Shown here piece after piece: positions 1-5,318 of a DNA stretch of 7,765 nt (positions are counted from its first letter, which is position 1; each line of letters starts with the position of its first letter). The stretch spans positions 1 through 7,765 of the forward strand of contig CALWMT010000116.1 in the NCBI GenBank assembly GCA_944382045.1. Reading direction: 5' to 3'. Both the position numbers and the translations under genes were made by a program. Below the pieces are notes generated by a model. The model searched no databases and was not told the DNA's origin. It saw nothing but the letters and a program-made list of their open reading frames with translations. The stretch comes from an uncultured Enterocloster sp. Lineage in GTDB: Bacteria > Bacillota > Clostridia > Lachnospirales > Lachnospiraceae.

Positions 1-327
1 TTTTCCACGGTTTCTGTGCGCAGGCTCTACTCTGCAGGGCCGGACGGGCTGCCGCAGACAGAGCAGGCAGAATTTGCAGTGGACCGTTTCCCCGTGACTG
101 CCATTCAGGATGTGCCCGCCTATACGGGGGAGGATTTCCAGGAAATGACCACAGTCCCCGCTGGGACCAAGCTCTTTGTGACGGCCACGGACGAGGAGAG
201 CTGCGTGACGGCAGAGACAGAGGACGGCGTTCGGTATCAATTCGAAGTAAATGGGGAGAGCTGGCCCCACACCATTGATGGAAAAAATATTGAGGAGCTG
301 TTCGAGGGCCTGGTATTTGCGGGGTGA
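1..327 (+). CDS. 3' end of an unrecognised protein gene
   Basis: The reading frame is open from the first base and ends at TGA 325-327, so this is the last 108 residues of a longer protein. A GTG at 16 could in principle start it, but no ribosome binding site is visible and the frame continues upstream, so a partial gene is the better reading. The visible part is acidic, has no membrane segment and looks rich in short beta strands (for example the stretch around TKLFVTATDEE and the RYQFEVNGESW segment), ending in FEGLVFAG. I do not recognise the family and no catalytic motif is visible. The next gene starts 84 bases downstream on the same strand with no clear terminator between, so the two could be co-transcribed. 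Confidence 0.6.
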   Translation, partial: FSTVSVRRLYSAGPDGLPQTEQAEFAVDRFPVTAIQDVPAYTGEDFQEMTTVPAGTKLFVTATDEESCVTAETEDGVRYQFEVNGESWPHTIDGKNIEELFEGLVFAG

Positions 328-411
328 CGCCTGCCGGAGCGCCGGATGGAGGTTCCCGGCGGCGGAAAGCCGTAAAGGAGGGCAGCTTCCAGGCAGAAAG
401 GCACATTGGAT

Positions 412-894
412 ATGGAGATAAGAGAGGTTACAGACAATAAAAAGCAGTATCTCCCCCTGCTTCTCTTGGCGGACGAGCAGGAGGACATGATAGACCGCTA
501 TCTGGATCGGGGAACCATGTATGTGCTGTCCGTGGAGGAAGAAAACGCAGAGGGACAGACCATGGAGGAACAGGTCGTGGGCGAATGCGTGGTGACGGAC
601 GAGGGCAGAGGAATTCTTGAAATTAAAAATCTGGCCGTGGCCCCCGCCTTTCAGAGGAGGGGATACGGCCAGAGGCTCATTGATTTTATTGCGGAGACGT
701 ATCAGAATGGATACGCCATTCTCCAGGTGGGGACAGGGGACAGCCCGCTCACCATACCCTTTTATGAGGCCTGCGGATTTTGGCGCTCTCACGTGGTGAA
801 GGATTTCTTTGTGAAAAATTATGACCACCCGATTTATGAAAATGGGGTGCTGCTCACAGATATGGTTTATCTGCGGAGGCGGCTGGCCGGGTGA
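412..894 (+). CDS. GNAT-family N-acetyltransferase, YvbK-like
   Basis: This 160-residue protein has the size and motifs of a single-domain GNAT acetyltransferase, a family that transfers acetyl from acetyl-CoA to an amine. Motif A spans about residues 72-90, with LAVAPAFQRRGYGQRL and the acetyl-CoA pyrophosphate-binding loop QRRGYG at 81-86. Motif B is seen as FYEACGF at 117-123. The order of the DEQEDMIDRYLDRG segment, the IEVGTG-like segment LQVGTGDS, the FYEACGF block and the closing HPIYENGV...DMVYL block resembles what I recall of Bacillus subtilis YvbK, whose substrate is not firmly known. ATG 412 is chosen because AGAAAGG (395-401) lies 10 bases before it. A TTG at 406 in the same frame would add two residues but sits too close to that site. 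The substrate cannot be told from sequence. Confidence 0.88.
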   Translation: MEIREVTDNKKQYLPLLLLADEQEDMIDRYLDRGTMYVLSVEEENAEGQTMEEQVVGECVVTDEGRGILEIKNLAVAPAFQRRGYGQRLIDFIAETYQNGYAILQVGTGDSPLTIPFYEACGFWRSHVVKDFFVKNYDHPIYENGVLLTDMVYLRRRLAG

Positions 895-907
895 GCGGAC
901 CGGTGCC

Positions 908-955
908 GGGGCTGAAAACAGACTTACAAGCGAGCTTGATGTCTGTTTTCGCCCC
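908..955. terminator. Bidirectional intrinsic terminator between convergent genes
   Basis: GGGGC (908-912) plus GAAAACAGAC (914-923) pairs perfectly with GTCTGTTTTC (941-950) plus GCCCC (951-955), with one unpaired T at 913. A small CAAG/CTTG stem (927-930/935-938) sits in the loop. The A-tract on the left and T-tract on the right of the CAGAC/GTCTG core give a U-run to transcripts from either side. It lies 14 bases after the GNAT stop and 3 bases beyond the stop of the convergent ABC gene, exactly where a shared terminator is expected. Confidence 0.88.
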
Positions 956-958
956 TGC

Positions 959-2755
959 TTACCTGCCGTCTGAGCTGTTGCCTGCAAACTGTGAGCGGTA
1001 GAGGCGGGCGTAAAAACCGCCTTTTTTTAACAGCTCCTCGTGCCGTCCCTGCTCCACCACATCCCCATGGTCCAGAACCAGAATCAGGTCCGCGTTCCGT
1101 ATGGTGGAGAGCCGGTGGGCGATAATGAAGCTGGTGCGGTTGTCAATCACCGCGGCCATAGCCTCCTGGAGCCGCTTCTCCAGCCGGGTATCCACAGAGG
1201 AGGTGGCCTCGTCCAAAATCAGGATTTGCGGGGCCTTTAAAATGGCGCGGGCAATGGTGAGAAGCTGCTTTTCTCCCTGGGAAATATTGCTCCCCTCCTC
1301 GTTGATTTCCATGTCATAGCCCCCGGGAAGGGTCTTGATGAAATGGTGGACTCCGGCCATTTTCGCCGCGGCGATGACCTCGTCCCGGCGGGCGTCGAGG
1401 CGGCCATAGCGCAGGTTATCATAGATGCTTCCATTGAAGAGCCAGGTGTCCTGGAGCACCATGGCCATGTTCCTCCGAAGGTCCTCCCGCCGCAGCGTGC
1501 GGATGTCCACGCCGTCCAGGAGAATGCGGCCATGGTCCGGGTCGTAGAAGCGCATAAGGAGGTTGATGATGGTAGATTTTCCGGCCCCCGTGGGTCCCAC
1601 GATGGCCACGGTCTGCCCCCGCTTCGCCGTGAAATTCAGGTCGCGGATGATGGGCTTTCCCGCCTCATAGCCAAAGCTCACATGCTCGAACACCACGCAT
1701 CCCGCGTTCTCCGGAAGCCTTGCGGGCGTCTGGACCTCAGTCAGCTCCTCCTCATCCAAAATCTGGATAATCCGTGTGAGAGCGGCGAAGGCTGCCTGTA
1801 TCTGTGCGGAAAAATTGCTGACCTGGCTCATGGGGTCATTGACCTGCCACACATACCGGACAAAGGCCTGAATCTGGCCCACCTGGATGGAGCCGGTCTG
1901 GGCAAAAATACAGCCGATGATGGCGGTCACCCCGATGACCAGGTAGGTGGACAGGGACACCAGGGGCGAGATGATAGAGGACATAAACTGGGCCTTAAAG
2001 GCGCTTTCCTGCAGCTGCGCATTGATGTCCTCAAAGTCGCGGATGGCCTCCTCCTCCTTGTTGAAGAGCTGGATTTCCTTGTGGCCGTTGTACATTTCCG
2101 TGATGGCCCCGTTGAGCCTTCCCAGAGTATTCTGCTGTCTGAGGAAGAGCCTTTGGCTGCGGCTCACCACAAAGCGGGTGATGAGGACAGCGGCAGGGAC
2201 AATGAGAAACACCACGGCGGTCATCAGCCTATTGATGGTGAGCATCATGACAAAGGCCAGAATTATCTGCAGGATGCCGCTTAAAATCTGCATCAGTGTC
2301 TGCTGGAGACCGTTGGATAGGGTGTCAAGGTCATTGGTCACCCGGCTCAGCACATCGCCGAATGCGTTGGTGTCAAAATACTTTACCGGGAGCCTTGCAA
2401 GCTTTCTCTCCACTGCATCCCGCAGGTCGTGCATGGCGCTCTGGATGGAGTTTGTCAGGGCAAAGGCCATGACGCTCTGGGTCAGGGTTTTTAAGAGGTA
2501 CAGACACAGGAGTATGAAAAGGAAGCCCAGCAGGCGGTCAAATTGTACGCAGGCGCCGGGGATGCCCGCCAGCATATCCTGGGCATTTTTCACCAGAAGG
2601 GAGGTGGCAAGGCCCTCCACTGTGGGGGAGATGGAGAGGGTCAGGGTGGTGAGGCAGACCATCAGGATGGAGAGGAAAAATCCGGTCCGGTAGGGGCTTA
2701 TATAGGGGGCCAGACGGCCCGCTGTATTTTTAAAATGTCTGAATTTATGCTTCAT
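959..2755 (-). CDS. Heterodimeric ABC exporter subunit with the consensus ATPase site (TM288/BmrD-like)
   Basis: This 598-residue protein fuses a six-helix exporter membrane domain (hydrophobic stretches near residues 22-42, 75-100, 155-198 and 262-285) to a C-terminal ATPase domain from about 353. The A-loop Tyr is Y363, Walker A is GPTGAGKST (387-395), Q-loop Gln is Q435, Walker B is ILILDE (511-516) with catalytic E516, D-loop is SSVD (519-522) and H-loop is H547. The signature is ISQGE (491-495) instead of LSGGQ, as in the TM288 side of heterodimeric exporters. A longer frame reaching 2797 is rejected: ATG 2755 has AGGAGGAG seven bases upstream, while the longer form would overlap the preceding gene by 53 bases. 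The start overlaps the upstream ABC gene by 11 bases, which implies translational coupling and 1:1 production. The likely role is drug or lipid export at the cell membrane; the substrate is unknown. Confidence 0.94.
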   Translation of the reverse strand: MKHKFRHFKNTAGRLAPYISPYRTGFFLSILMVCLTTLTLSISPTVEGLATSLLVKNAQDMLAGIPGACVQFDRLLGFLFILLCLYLLKTLTQSVMAFALTNSIQSAMHDLRDAVERKLARLPVKYFDTNAFGDVLSRVTNDLDTLSNGLQQTLMQILSGILQIILAFVMMLTINRLMTAVVFLIVPAAVLITRFVVSRSQRLFLRQQNTLGRLNGAITEMYNGHKEIQLFNKEEEAIRDFEDINAQLQESAFKAQFMSSIISPLVSLSTYLVIGVTAIIGCIFAQTGSIQVGQIQAFVRYVWQVNDPMSQVSNFSAQIQAAFAALTRIIQILDEEELTEVQTPARLPENAGCVVFEHVSFGYEAGKPIIRDLNFTAKRGQTVAIVGPTGAGKSTIINLLMRFYDPDHGRILLDGVDIRTLRREDLRRNMAMVLQDTWLFNGSIYDNLRYGRLDARRDEVIAAAKMAGVHHFIKTLPGGYDMEINEEGSNISQGEKQLLTIARAILKAPQILILDEATSSVDTRLEKRLQEAMAAVIDNRTSFIIAHRLSTIRNADLILVLDHGDVVEQGRHEELLKKGGFYARLYRSQFAGNSSDGR

Positions 2756-4571
2756 GGGATAACTCCTCCTCGGTGAGCTGGGATGCGGCGATTTCATAGT
2801 ATACGGGGCAGGTCCTTAGGAGCTCGCGGTGGGTGCCCAGGCCGGCCATTTCCCCGTTATCCAGCACCAGGATGCGGTCCGCATCCATGATGGTGGAGAC
2901 GCGCTGGGCCACAATCAGGGTAACCGCGTCCTTTGTCACGGGCTTTAGGGCGGCGCGAAGCCTTGCGTCCGTGGCAAAGTCCAGGGCGGAAAATGAGTCG
3001 TCAAATACATATATCTGCGGCTTCCCCACCAGGGCGCGGGCGATGCAGAGCCGCTGCTTCTGGCCTCCGGAAAAGTTGCTGCCGCCCTCGGTGATGGGCG
3101 CGTCAAGACCGCCCTTCTGCTCCATGACAAAGTCATAGCCCTGAGCGGTTTTGAGCGCCTCAAGAAGCTCGCCGTCAGAGGCGTCAGGCCTTGCAAAGGC
3201 CAGGTTCTTCCGGATGCTTCCGGTGAAGAGATTGGCCTTCTGCGGGATAAAGCCAATGCGGCTTCGAAGCTCCTTTAGGGGATAGTCCTTTAGGTCCCGG
3301 CCGCCCAACAGGATGCGCCCCGCAGACACATCATAGAACCGGGGAATCAGGCTTATGAGGGTGGATTTCCCGGACCCGGTGCTGCCGATGACTGCCACGG
3401 TTTCCCCGGCCCTTGCCTCAAAGGAAATGTCATGGAGGACCGCCTCCTCCCCGTCGGGGTAGGCGAAGGTCACGTGGTCGAAGACCAGGGAGGCTGGGGA
3501 TGCCTGGGAGAGCGGGGAAGCACCCGTGCTGGGGCCTGCGGACCGTGCAGCCGGAGACTGCAGGGACGCAGAGCCCGCCCGGTCCGCAGAGCCCACTCCA
3601 TCAGCCAGGGATTCCCGGTCCGCCACGATGCTCTCCGTGTTTAGGACCTCCTCTATCCGGCGGGCGGAGACAGCGGCCTTGGGGTACATGACCAGCACGG
3701 TGCAGAAGAGCATGGTGGAGAACATAGCGTGGAATACATAGTCCTGGAATGCCACCAAATCCCCCACCTGGAAGCTGCCCCTCTGAATCATGGAGCCTGC
3801 CAGCCAGAAGATGACCAGTATGGCCAGGTTCATCAAAAAGAAGAAGATGGGCTGGGTGAGCATCATCAGGCGGAACACCCGCTTGGAGTACCCGGCGTAG
3901 GCTTGGTTGGCCTCGGAAAAACGGGCCTGCTCGTAGGCGTCATTATTAAAGGAGCGGATGACCCGGACGCCCATAAGGTTTTCCTTGGAGATGCGGTTCA
4001 GCTCGTCTAAGCGCTCCTGCTGCTTTACAGAGAGGGGCTTGGCGGCCCGTGTCACGCCTAGAACGCCCAGAAGGATGATGGGCAGCGTGGCCAAAATGAC
4101 CAGGGAAAGGGGAACCGAGGTCATAAAGGTCAGGGAAAAGCTGAACAGAATCATCATGGGCGTGAGCATGGCGGTGCGCAGCAGCACATTTACAAACATC
4201 TGAATCTGGAAGGCGTCATTTCCCGTGCGCACAATCAGGGAGGACACGCCGAAGCGGTTCATCTCGCTGGGGGAAAAGCTCTGCACCTTCCGGAACACGT
4301 CATTTCGGATATCCCTGGTGACAGCGGTGGAGATTTTTGACCCGCACCATCCCAGGAGAATGCTTCCCAGGGCCCCAACTGTGGCCACGGTCAAAAGAAT
4401 TCCCCCCATATAGAGGATATATCCCTGGTCGCCGGTCATGATGCCGTTGTTAATCATCCGGGCGATGAGGGTGGGAATGCCCAGCTCCGCCAGGGCAAAG
4501 CTGCACACGCCCAGGAAATTCAAGAAGAGATAGCGTTTATAGGATTTCATGTAGTGAAAAATCAGTTTCAT
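2745..4571 (-). CDS. Heterodimeric ABC exporter subunit with the degenerate ATPase site (TM287/BmrC-like)
   Basis: First gene of the exporter operon, 608 residues: membrane domain with hydrophobic stretches near 15-35, 52-74, 132-176, 240-260 and 275-297, then an ATPase domain from about 362. Visible motifs are A-loop Y371, Walker A GSTGSGKST (396-404), Q444, signature FSGGQ (500-504), D-loop SALD (528-531). Walker B reads IYVFDD (520-525), so the catalytic Glu is replaced by D525, and the H-loop His is replaced by Q556 (VAQRVS). Both changes mark the degenerate half of TM287/288- and BmrCD-type heterodimers, whose partner is the next gene. Residues about 320-361 form an Ala/Ser/Gly/Pro-rich linker longer than usual. 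Start ATG 4571 has GGAGG at 4576-4580 only four bases upstream, a short spacing that may lower translation. No better start is visible. Substrate unknown. Confidence 0.94.
   Translation of the reverse strand: MKLIFHYMKSYKRYLFLNFLGVCSFALAELGIPTLIARMINNGIMTGDQGYILYMGGILLTVATVGALGSILLGWCGSKISTAVTRDIRNDVFRKVQSFSPSEMNRFGVSSLIVRTGNDAFQIQMFVNVLLRTAMLTPMMILFSFSLTFMTSVPLSLVILATLPIILLGVLGVTRAAKPLSVKQQERLDELNRISKENLMGVRVIRSFNNDAYEQARFSEANQAYAGYSKRVFRLMMLTQPIFFFLMNLAILVIFWLAGSMIQRGSFQVGDLVAFQDYVFHAMFSTMLFCTVLVMYPKAAVSARRIEEVLNTESIVADRESLADGVGSADRAGSASLQSPAARSAGPSTGASPLSQASPASLVFDHVTFAYPDGEEAVLHDISFEARAGETVAVIGSTGSGKSTLISLIPRFYDVSAGRILLGGRDLKDYPLKELRSRIGFIPQKANLFTGSIRKNLAFARPDASDGELLEALKTAQGYDFVMEQKGGLDAPITEGGSNFSGGQKQRLCIARALVGKPQIYVFDDSFSALDFATDARLRAALKPVTKDAVTLIVAQRVSTIMDADRILVLDNGEMAGLGTHRELLRTCPVYYEIAASQLTEEELSHEA
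2763..2770 (-). promoter_or_regulatory. Ribosome binding site fixing the second ABC start
   Basis: On the minus strand AGGAGGAG lies seven bases before ATG 2753-2755, inside the last codons of the preceding ABC gene. It decides in favour of the 598-residue protein over a version 14 residues longer. Confidence 0.85.
3489..3611 (-). other. Low-complexity linker insertion in the ABC subunit
   Basis: Residues 321-361 of the 608-residue subunit consist almost wholly of Ala, Ser, Gly, Pro and a few charged or Gln residues, lying exactly between the last membrane helix region (ending near VSARRIEEVL) and the first strand of the ATPase domain (SLVFDHVTFAYP). The DNA holds a perfect 10-bp inverted repeat, CTGCGGACCG (3536-3545) and CGGTCCGCAG (3580-3589). 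The frame is intact. Probably a disordered tether; function unknown. Confidence 0.7.
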
Positions 4572-4598
4572 AAGTCCTCCGTGGTGATTTCAAATGCT

Positions 4599-4610
4599 GC
4601 TCTGCAGAGC
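4599..4610. repeat. Perfect 12-bp palindrome upstream of the ABC operon
   Basis: GCTCTGCAGAGC reads the same on both strands and ends 28 bases before the first ABC start codon, between the terminator-like hairpin and the ribosome binding site. It could be an operator for a dimeric regulator or a small RNA hairpin in the leader; the sequence alone does not decide. Confidence 0.4.
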
Positions 4611-4623
4611 GAAAATTGCGCCC

Positions 4624-4660
4624 CAAGGCAAAAAACAGCCCCGGCAGGGGGGCAGCCTTG
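4624..4660 (-). terminator. Terminator-like hairpin in the ABC operon leader (possible attenuator)
   Basis: On the minus strand GCCCC (4653-4649) pairs with GGGGC (4642-4638) across a six-base loop, and TG plus six T follow directly (4637-4630), the layout of an intrinsic terminator. An outer pair, CAAGGC (4660-4655) with GCCTTG (4629-4624), brackets the hairpin and the T-run and could form a competing fold. It lies about 60 bases before the first ABC start and faces that operon, where a simple gene-end terminator would make no sense unless something is transcribed upstream. The stem is only five GC pairs, so strength is uncertain. Confidence 0.45.
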
Positions 4661-4697
4661 TGAGCGCCCAATTCTGCGGGGTGGTACAGACAGAGTA

Positions 4698-4766
4698 TCA
4701 TAGAATGGGAGGATTGGCAAGGGGGCGGGGCATGAGGCGTTTGAGAGACTTTGAAAGGGAATGCAT
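4698..4766 (-). CDS. Possible 22-codon leader peptide ahead of the ABC operon
   Basis: A minus-strand ATG at 4766 opens a 22-codon frame ending at TGA 4700-4698. AAGGG (4778-4774) lies seven bases before the ATG, a moderate ribosome binding site. The peptide begins MHSLSKSLKRL and ends in a proline-rich tail, MPRPLANPPIL. Its stop is 44 bases ahead of the terminator-like hairpin. This is the arrangement of ribosome-mediated attenuators such as bmrB ahead of bmrCD in Bacillus subtilis. A frame this short can arise by chance, and I do not recognise the peptide, so it is a candidate only. Confidence 0.25.
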   Translation of the reverse strand: MHSLSKSLKRLMPRPLANPPIL

Positions 4767-4835
4767 CTGGAGGCCCTTGAACCACTGCTGCTGCGGCAGG
4801 AAAACCTGGGGAAGCAATTTTCAAACACGCCCTAG

Positions 4836-4864
4836 TGGAAATATTATCTGGATAATGCTAAAAT
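4836..4864 (+). promoter_or_regulatory. merR operon promoter with an extended -10
   Basis: TGGAAA (4836-4841) as -35, a 17-base spacer, and TAAAAT (4859-4864) as -10 preceded by TGC, which makes an extended -10 element. Transcription would start near 4871, giving a leader of about 24 bases before the merR start and its AGGAGG (4882-4887, seven bases from ATG). It would drive merR, DUF1848 and SRAP genes. Confidence 0.65.
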
Positions 4865-4869
4865 AGCAT
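4843..4869. promoter_or_regulatory. Two overlapping palindromes, candidate MerR operator
   Basis: ATTATC-TG-GATAAT (4843-4856) has perfect six-base arms and is centred within the spacer of the merR promoter, the usual site of MerR-family operators. ATGCTA-AAA-TAGCAT (4855-4869) has perfect six-base arms and covers the -10. The two share two bases. Read leftward, TTGTGA (4874-4869), a 20-base spacer and GATAAT (4848-4843) could be a MerR-type long-spacer promoter for the ABC operon. That last reading is speculative. Confidence 0.45.
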
Positions 4870-4894
4870 CACAAGTCCATTAGGAGGAGCCAAT

Positions 4895-5302
4895 ATGGAG
4901 CAATATACAATCAAAGACGCCGCGCGGATTATGAATGTTCCCGCCAGCACCATCCGCTACTATGACAAGGAGGGTCTGCTGCCCTTTATAGAGCGCCAGG
5001 AGTCAGGCTGCCGGGTTTTTTCTGAGAAAAATATGGAGGCCCTGCGCATCATCGATTGTCTGAAAAAAACGGGCATGTCCATAAAGGAAATCCGCCAGTT
5101 CAGCCAGTGGCTGGAGCAGGGCGACGCGTCTCTAAGGCAGCGGTACGAAATGTTTTTAGAGCGCCGCCGGGTTGTGGAGGAGCAGATGGCCAAGCTGCAG
5201 GAGGTTCTTAATACCATTAATTATAAATGCTGGTACTATGAGACAGCCATTGCCGCCGGGACGGAAAAGATTCATCAGGGCGGCTGCTGCCTGGAAAAGT
5301 GA
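4895..5302 (+). CDS. MerR-family transcriptional regulator, AdhR-like
   Basis: This 135-residue protein begins with the MerR winged helix-turn-helix: YTIKDAARIMNVPASTIRYYDKEGLLP (4-30), then FIERQESGCRVFSEKNMEALRII (31-53). A long dimerisation helix follows at about 82-108, with a short tail NYKCWYYETAIAAGTE (109-124). C55 in IIDCLKKTGMS sits where, from memory, AdhR of Bacillus subtilis has its aldehyde-reactive C52 (IKCMRDAG), so a thiol-based electrophile sensor is plausible. Additional cysteines are C39, C112, C131 and C132. There is no large ligand-binding domain. ATG 4895 has AGGAGG at ideal spacing. It is first in a tight + strand operon with the DUF1848 gene 16 bases downstream and is divergent from the ABC exporter, so it may control itself and one or both of these. 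The inducer is unknown. Confidence 0.88.
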   Translation: MEQYTIKDAARIMNVPASTIRYYDKEGLLPFIERQESGCRVFSEKNMEALRIIDCLKKTGMSIKEIRQFSQWLEQGDASLRQRYEMFLERRRVVEEQMAKLQEVLNTINYKCWYYETAIAAGTEKIHQGGCCLEK

Positions 5303-5306
5303 AAAA

Positions 5307-5312
5307 GGGAGG
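5307..5312 (+). promoter_or_regulatory. Ribosome binding site fixing the DUF1848 start
   Basis: GGGAGG lies six bases before ATG 5319. The same frame is open back to an ATG at 5172 inside merR, but that start has no comparable site and would overlap merR by 131 bases, so 5319 is chosen. Confidence 0.8.
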
Positions 5313-5318
5313 CCTGCC

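Larger units (their letters stand above)
4572..4894. promoter_or_regulatory. Divergent control region between the ABC operon and merR
   Basis: This 323-base stretch has no convincing full-length gene. Its right end holds the merR promoter, palindromes and ribosome binding site. Its left part, read on the minus strand, forms the presumed leader of the ABC operon with a terminator-like hairpin (4630-4653), a possible short ORF (4698-4766), and a perfect 12-bp palindrome (4599-4610). Two minus-strand frames of 86 and 95 codons cross most of it, but they lack ribosome binding sites and recognisable content. Confidence 0.7.

Noticed and set aside
340..361. CGCCGG/CCGGCG hairpin between the first gene and the GNAT gene
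   Set aside because: Six-base stem with a ten-base loop and no T-run, in GC-rich DNA; not enough to call a terminator.
1343..2284. A 313-codon + strand frame antisense to the ABC subunit
   Set aside because: His/Gly/Asp-rich translation with no recognisable motif. The minus strand encodes a complete ABC protein across the whole stretch.
1947..2693. A 248-codon + strand frame antisense to the ABC membrane domain
   Set aside because: Ser/Arg/Met-rich antisense translation typical of reversed hydrophobic coding sequence, with no family features.
2756..2797. A 14-residue N-terminal extension of the second ABC subunit
   Set aside because: It would overlap the preceding gene by 53 bases and ignores the well-spaced AGGAGGAG before ATG 2755.
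4691..4720. TATGAT (4702-4697) as the -10 of an ABC operon promoter on the minus strand
   Set aside because: No -35 at 16-18 bases; the only TTGCCA lies 12 bases away, too close.
4568..4828. An 86-codon minus-strand frame (and a 95-codon one in another frame) covering the ABC leader
   Set aside because: The 86-codon frame starts at GTG without a ribosome binding site. Composition is Pro/Ser/Cys/Arg-rich and it ends on the ABC start. More likely non-coding leader sequence.
5172..5318. A 49-residue N-terminal extension of the DUF1848 protein inside merR
   Set aside because: No ribosome binding site and Arg/Pro-rich out-of-frame translation of merR; GGGAGG before ATG 5319 decides.
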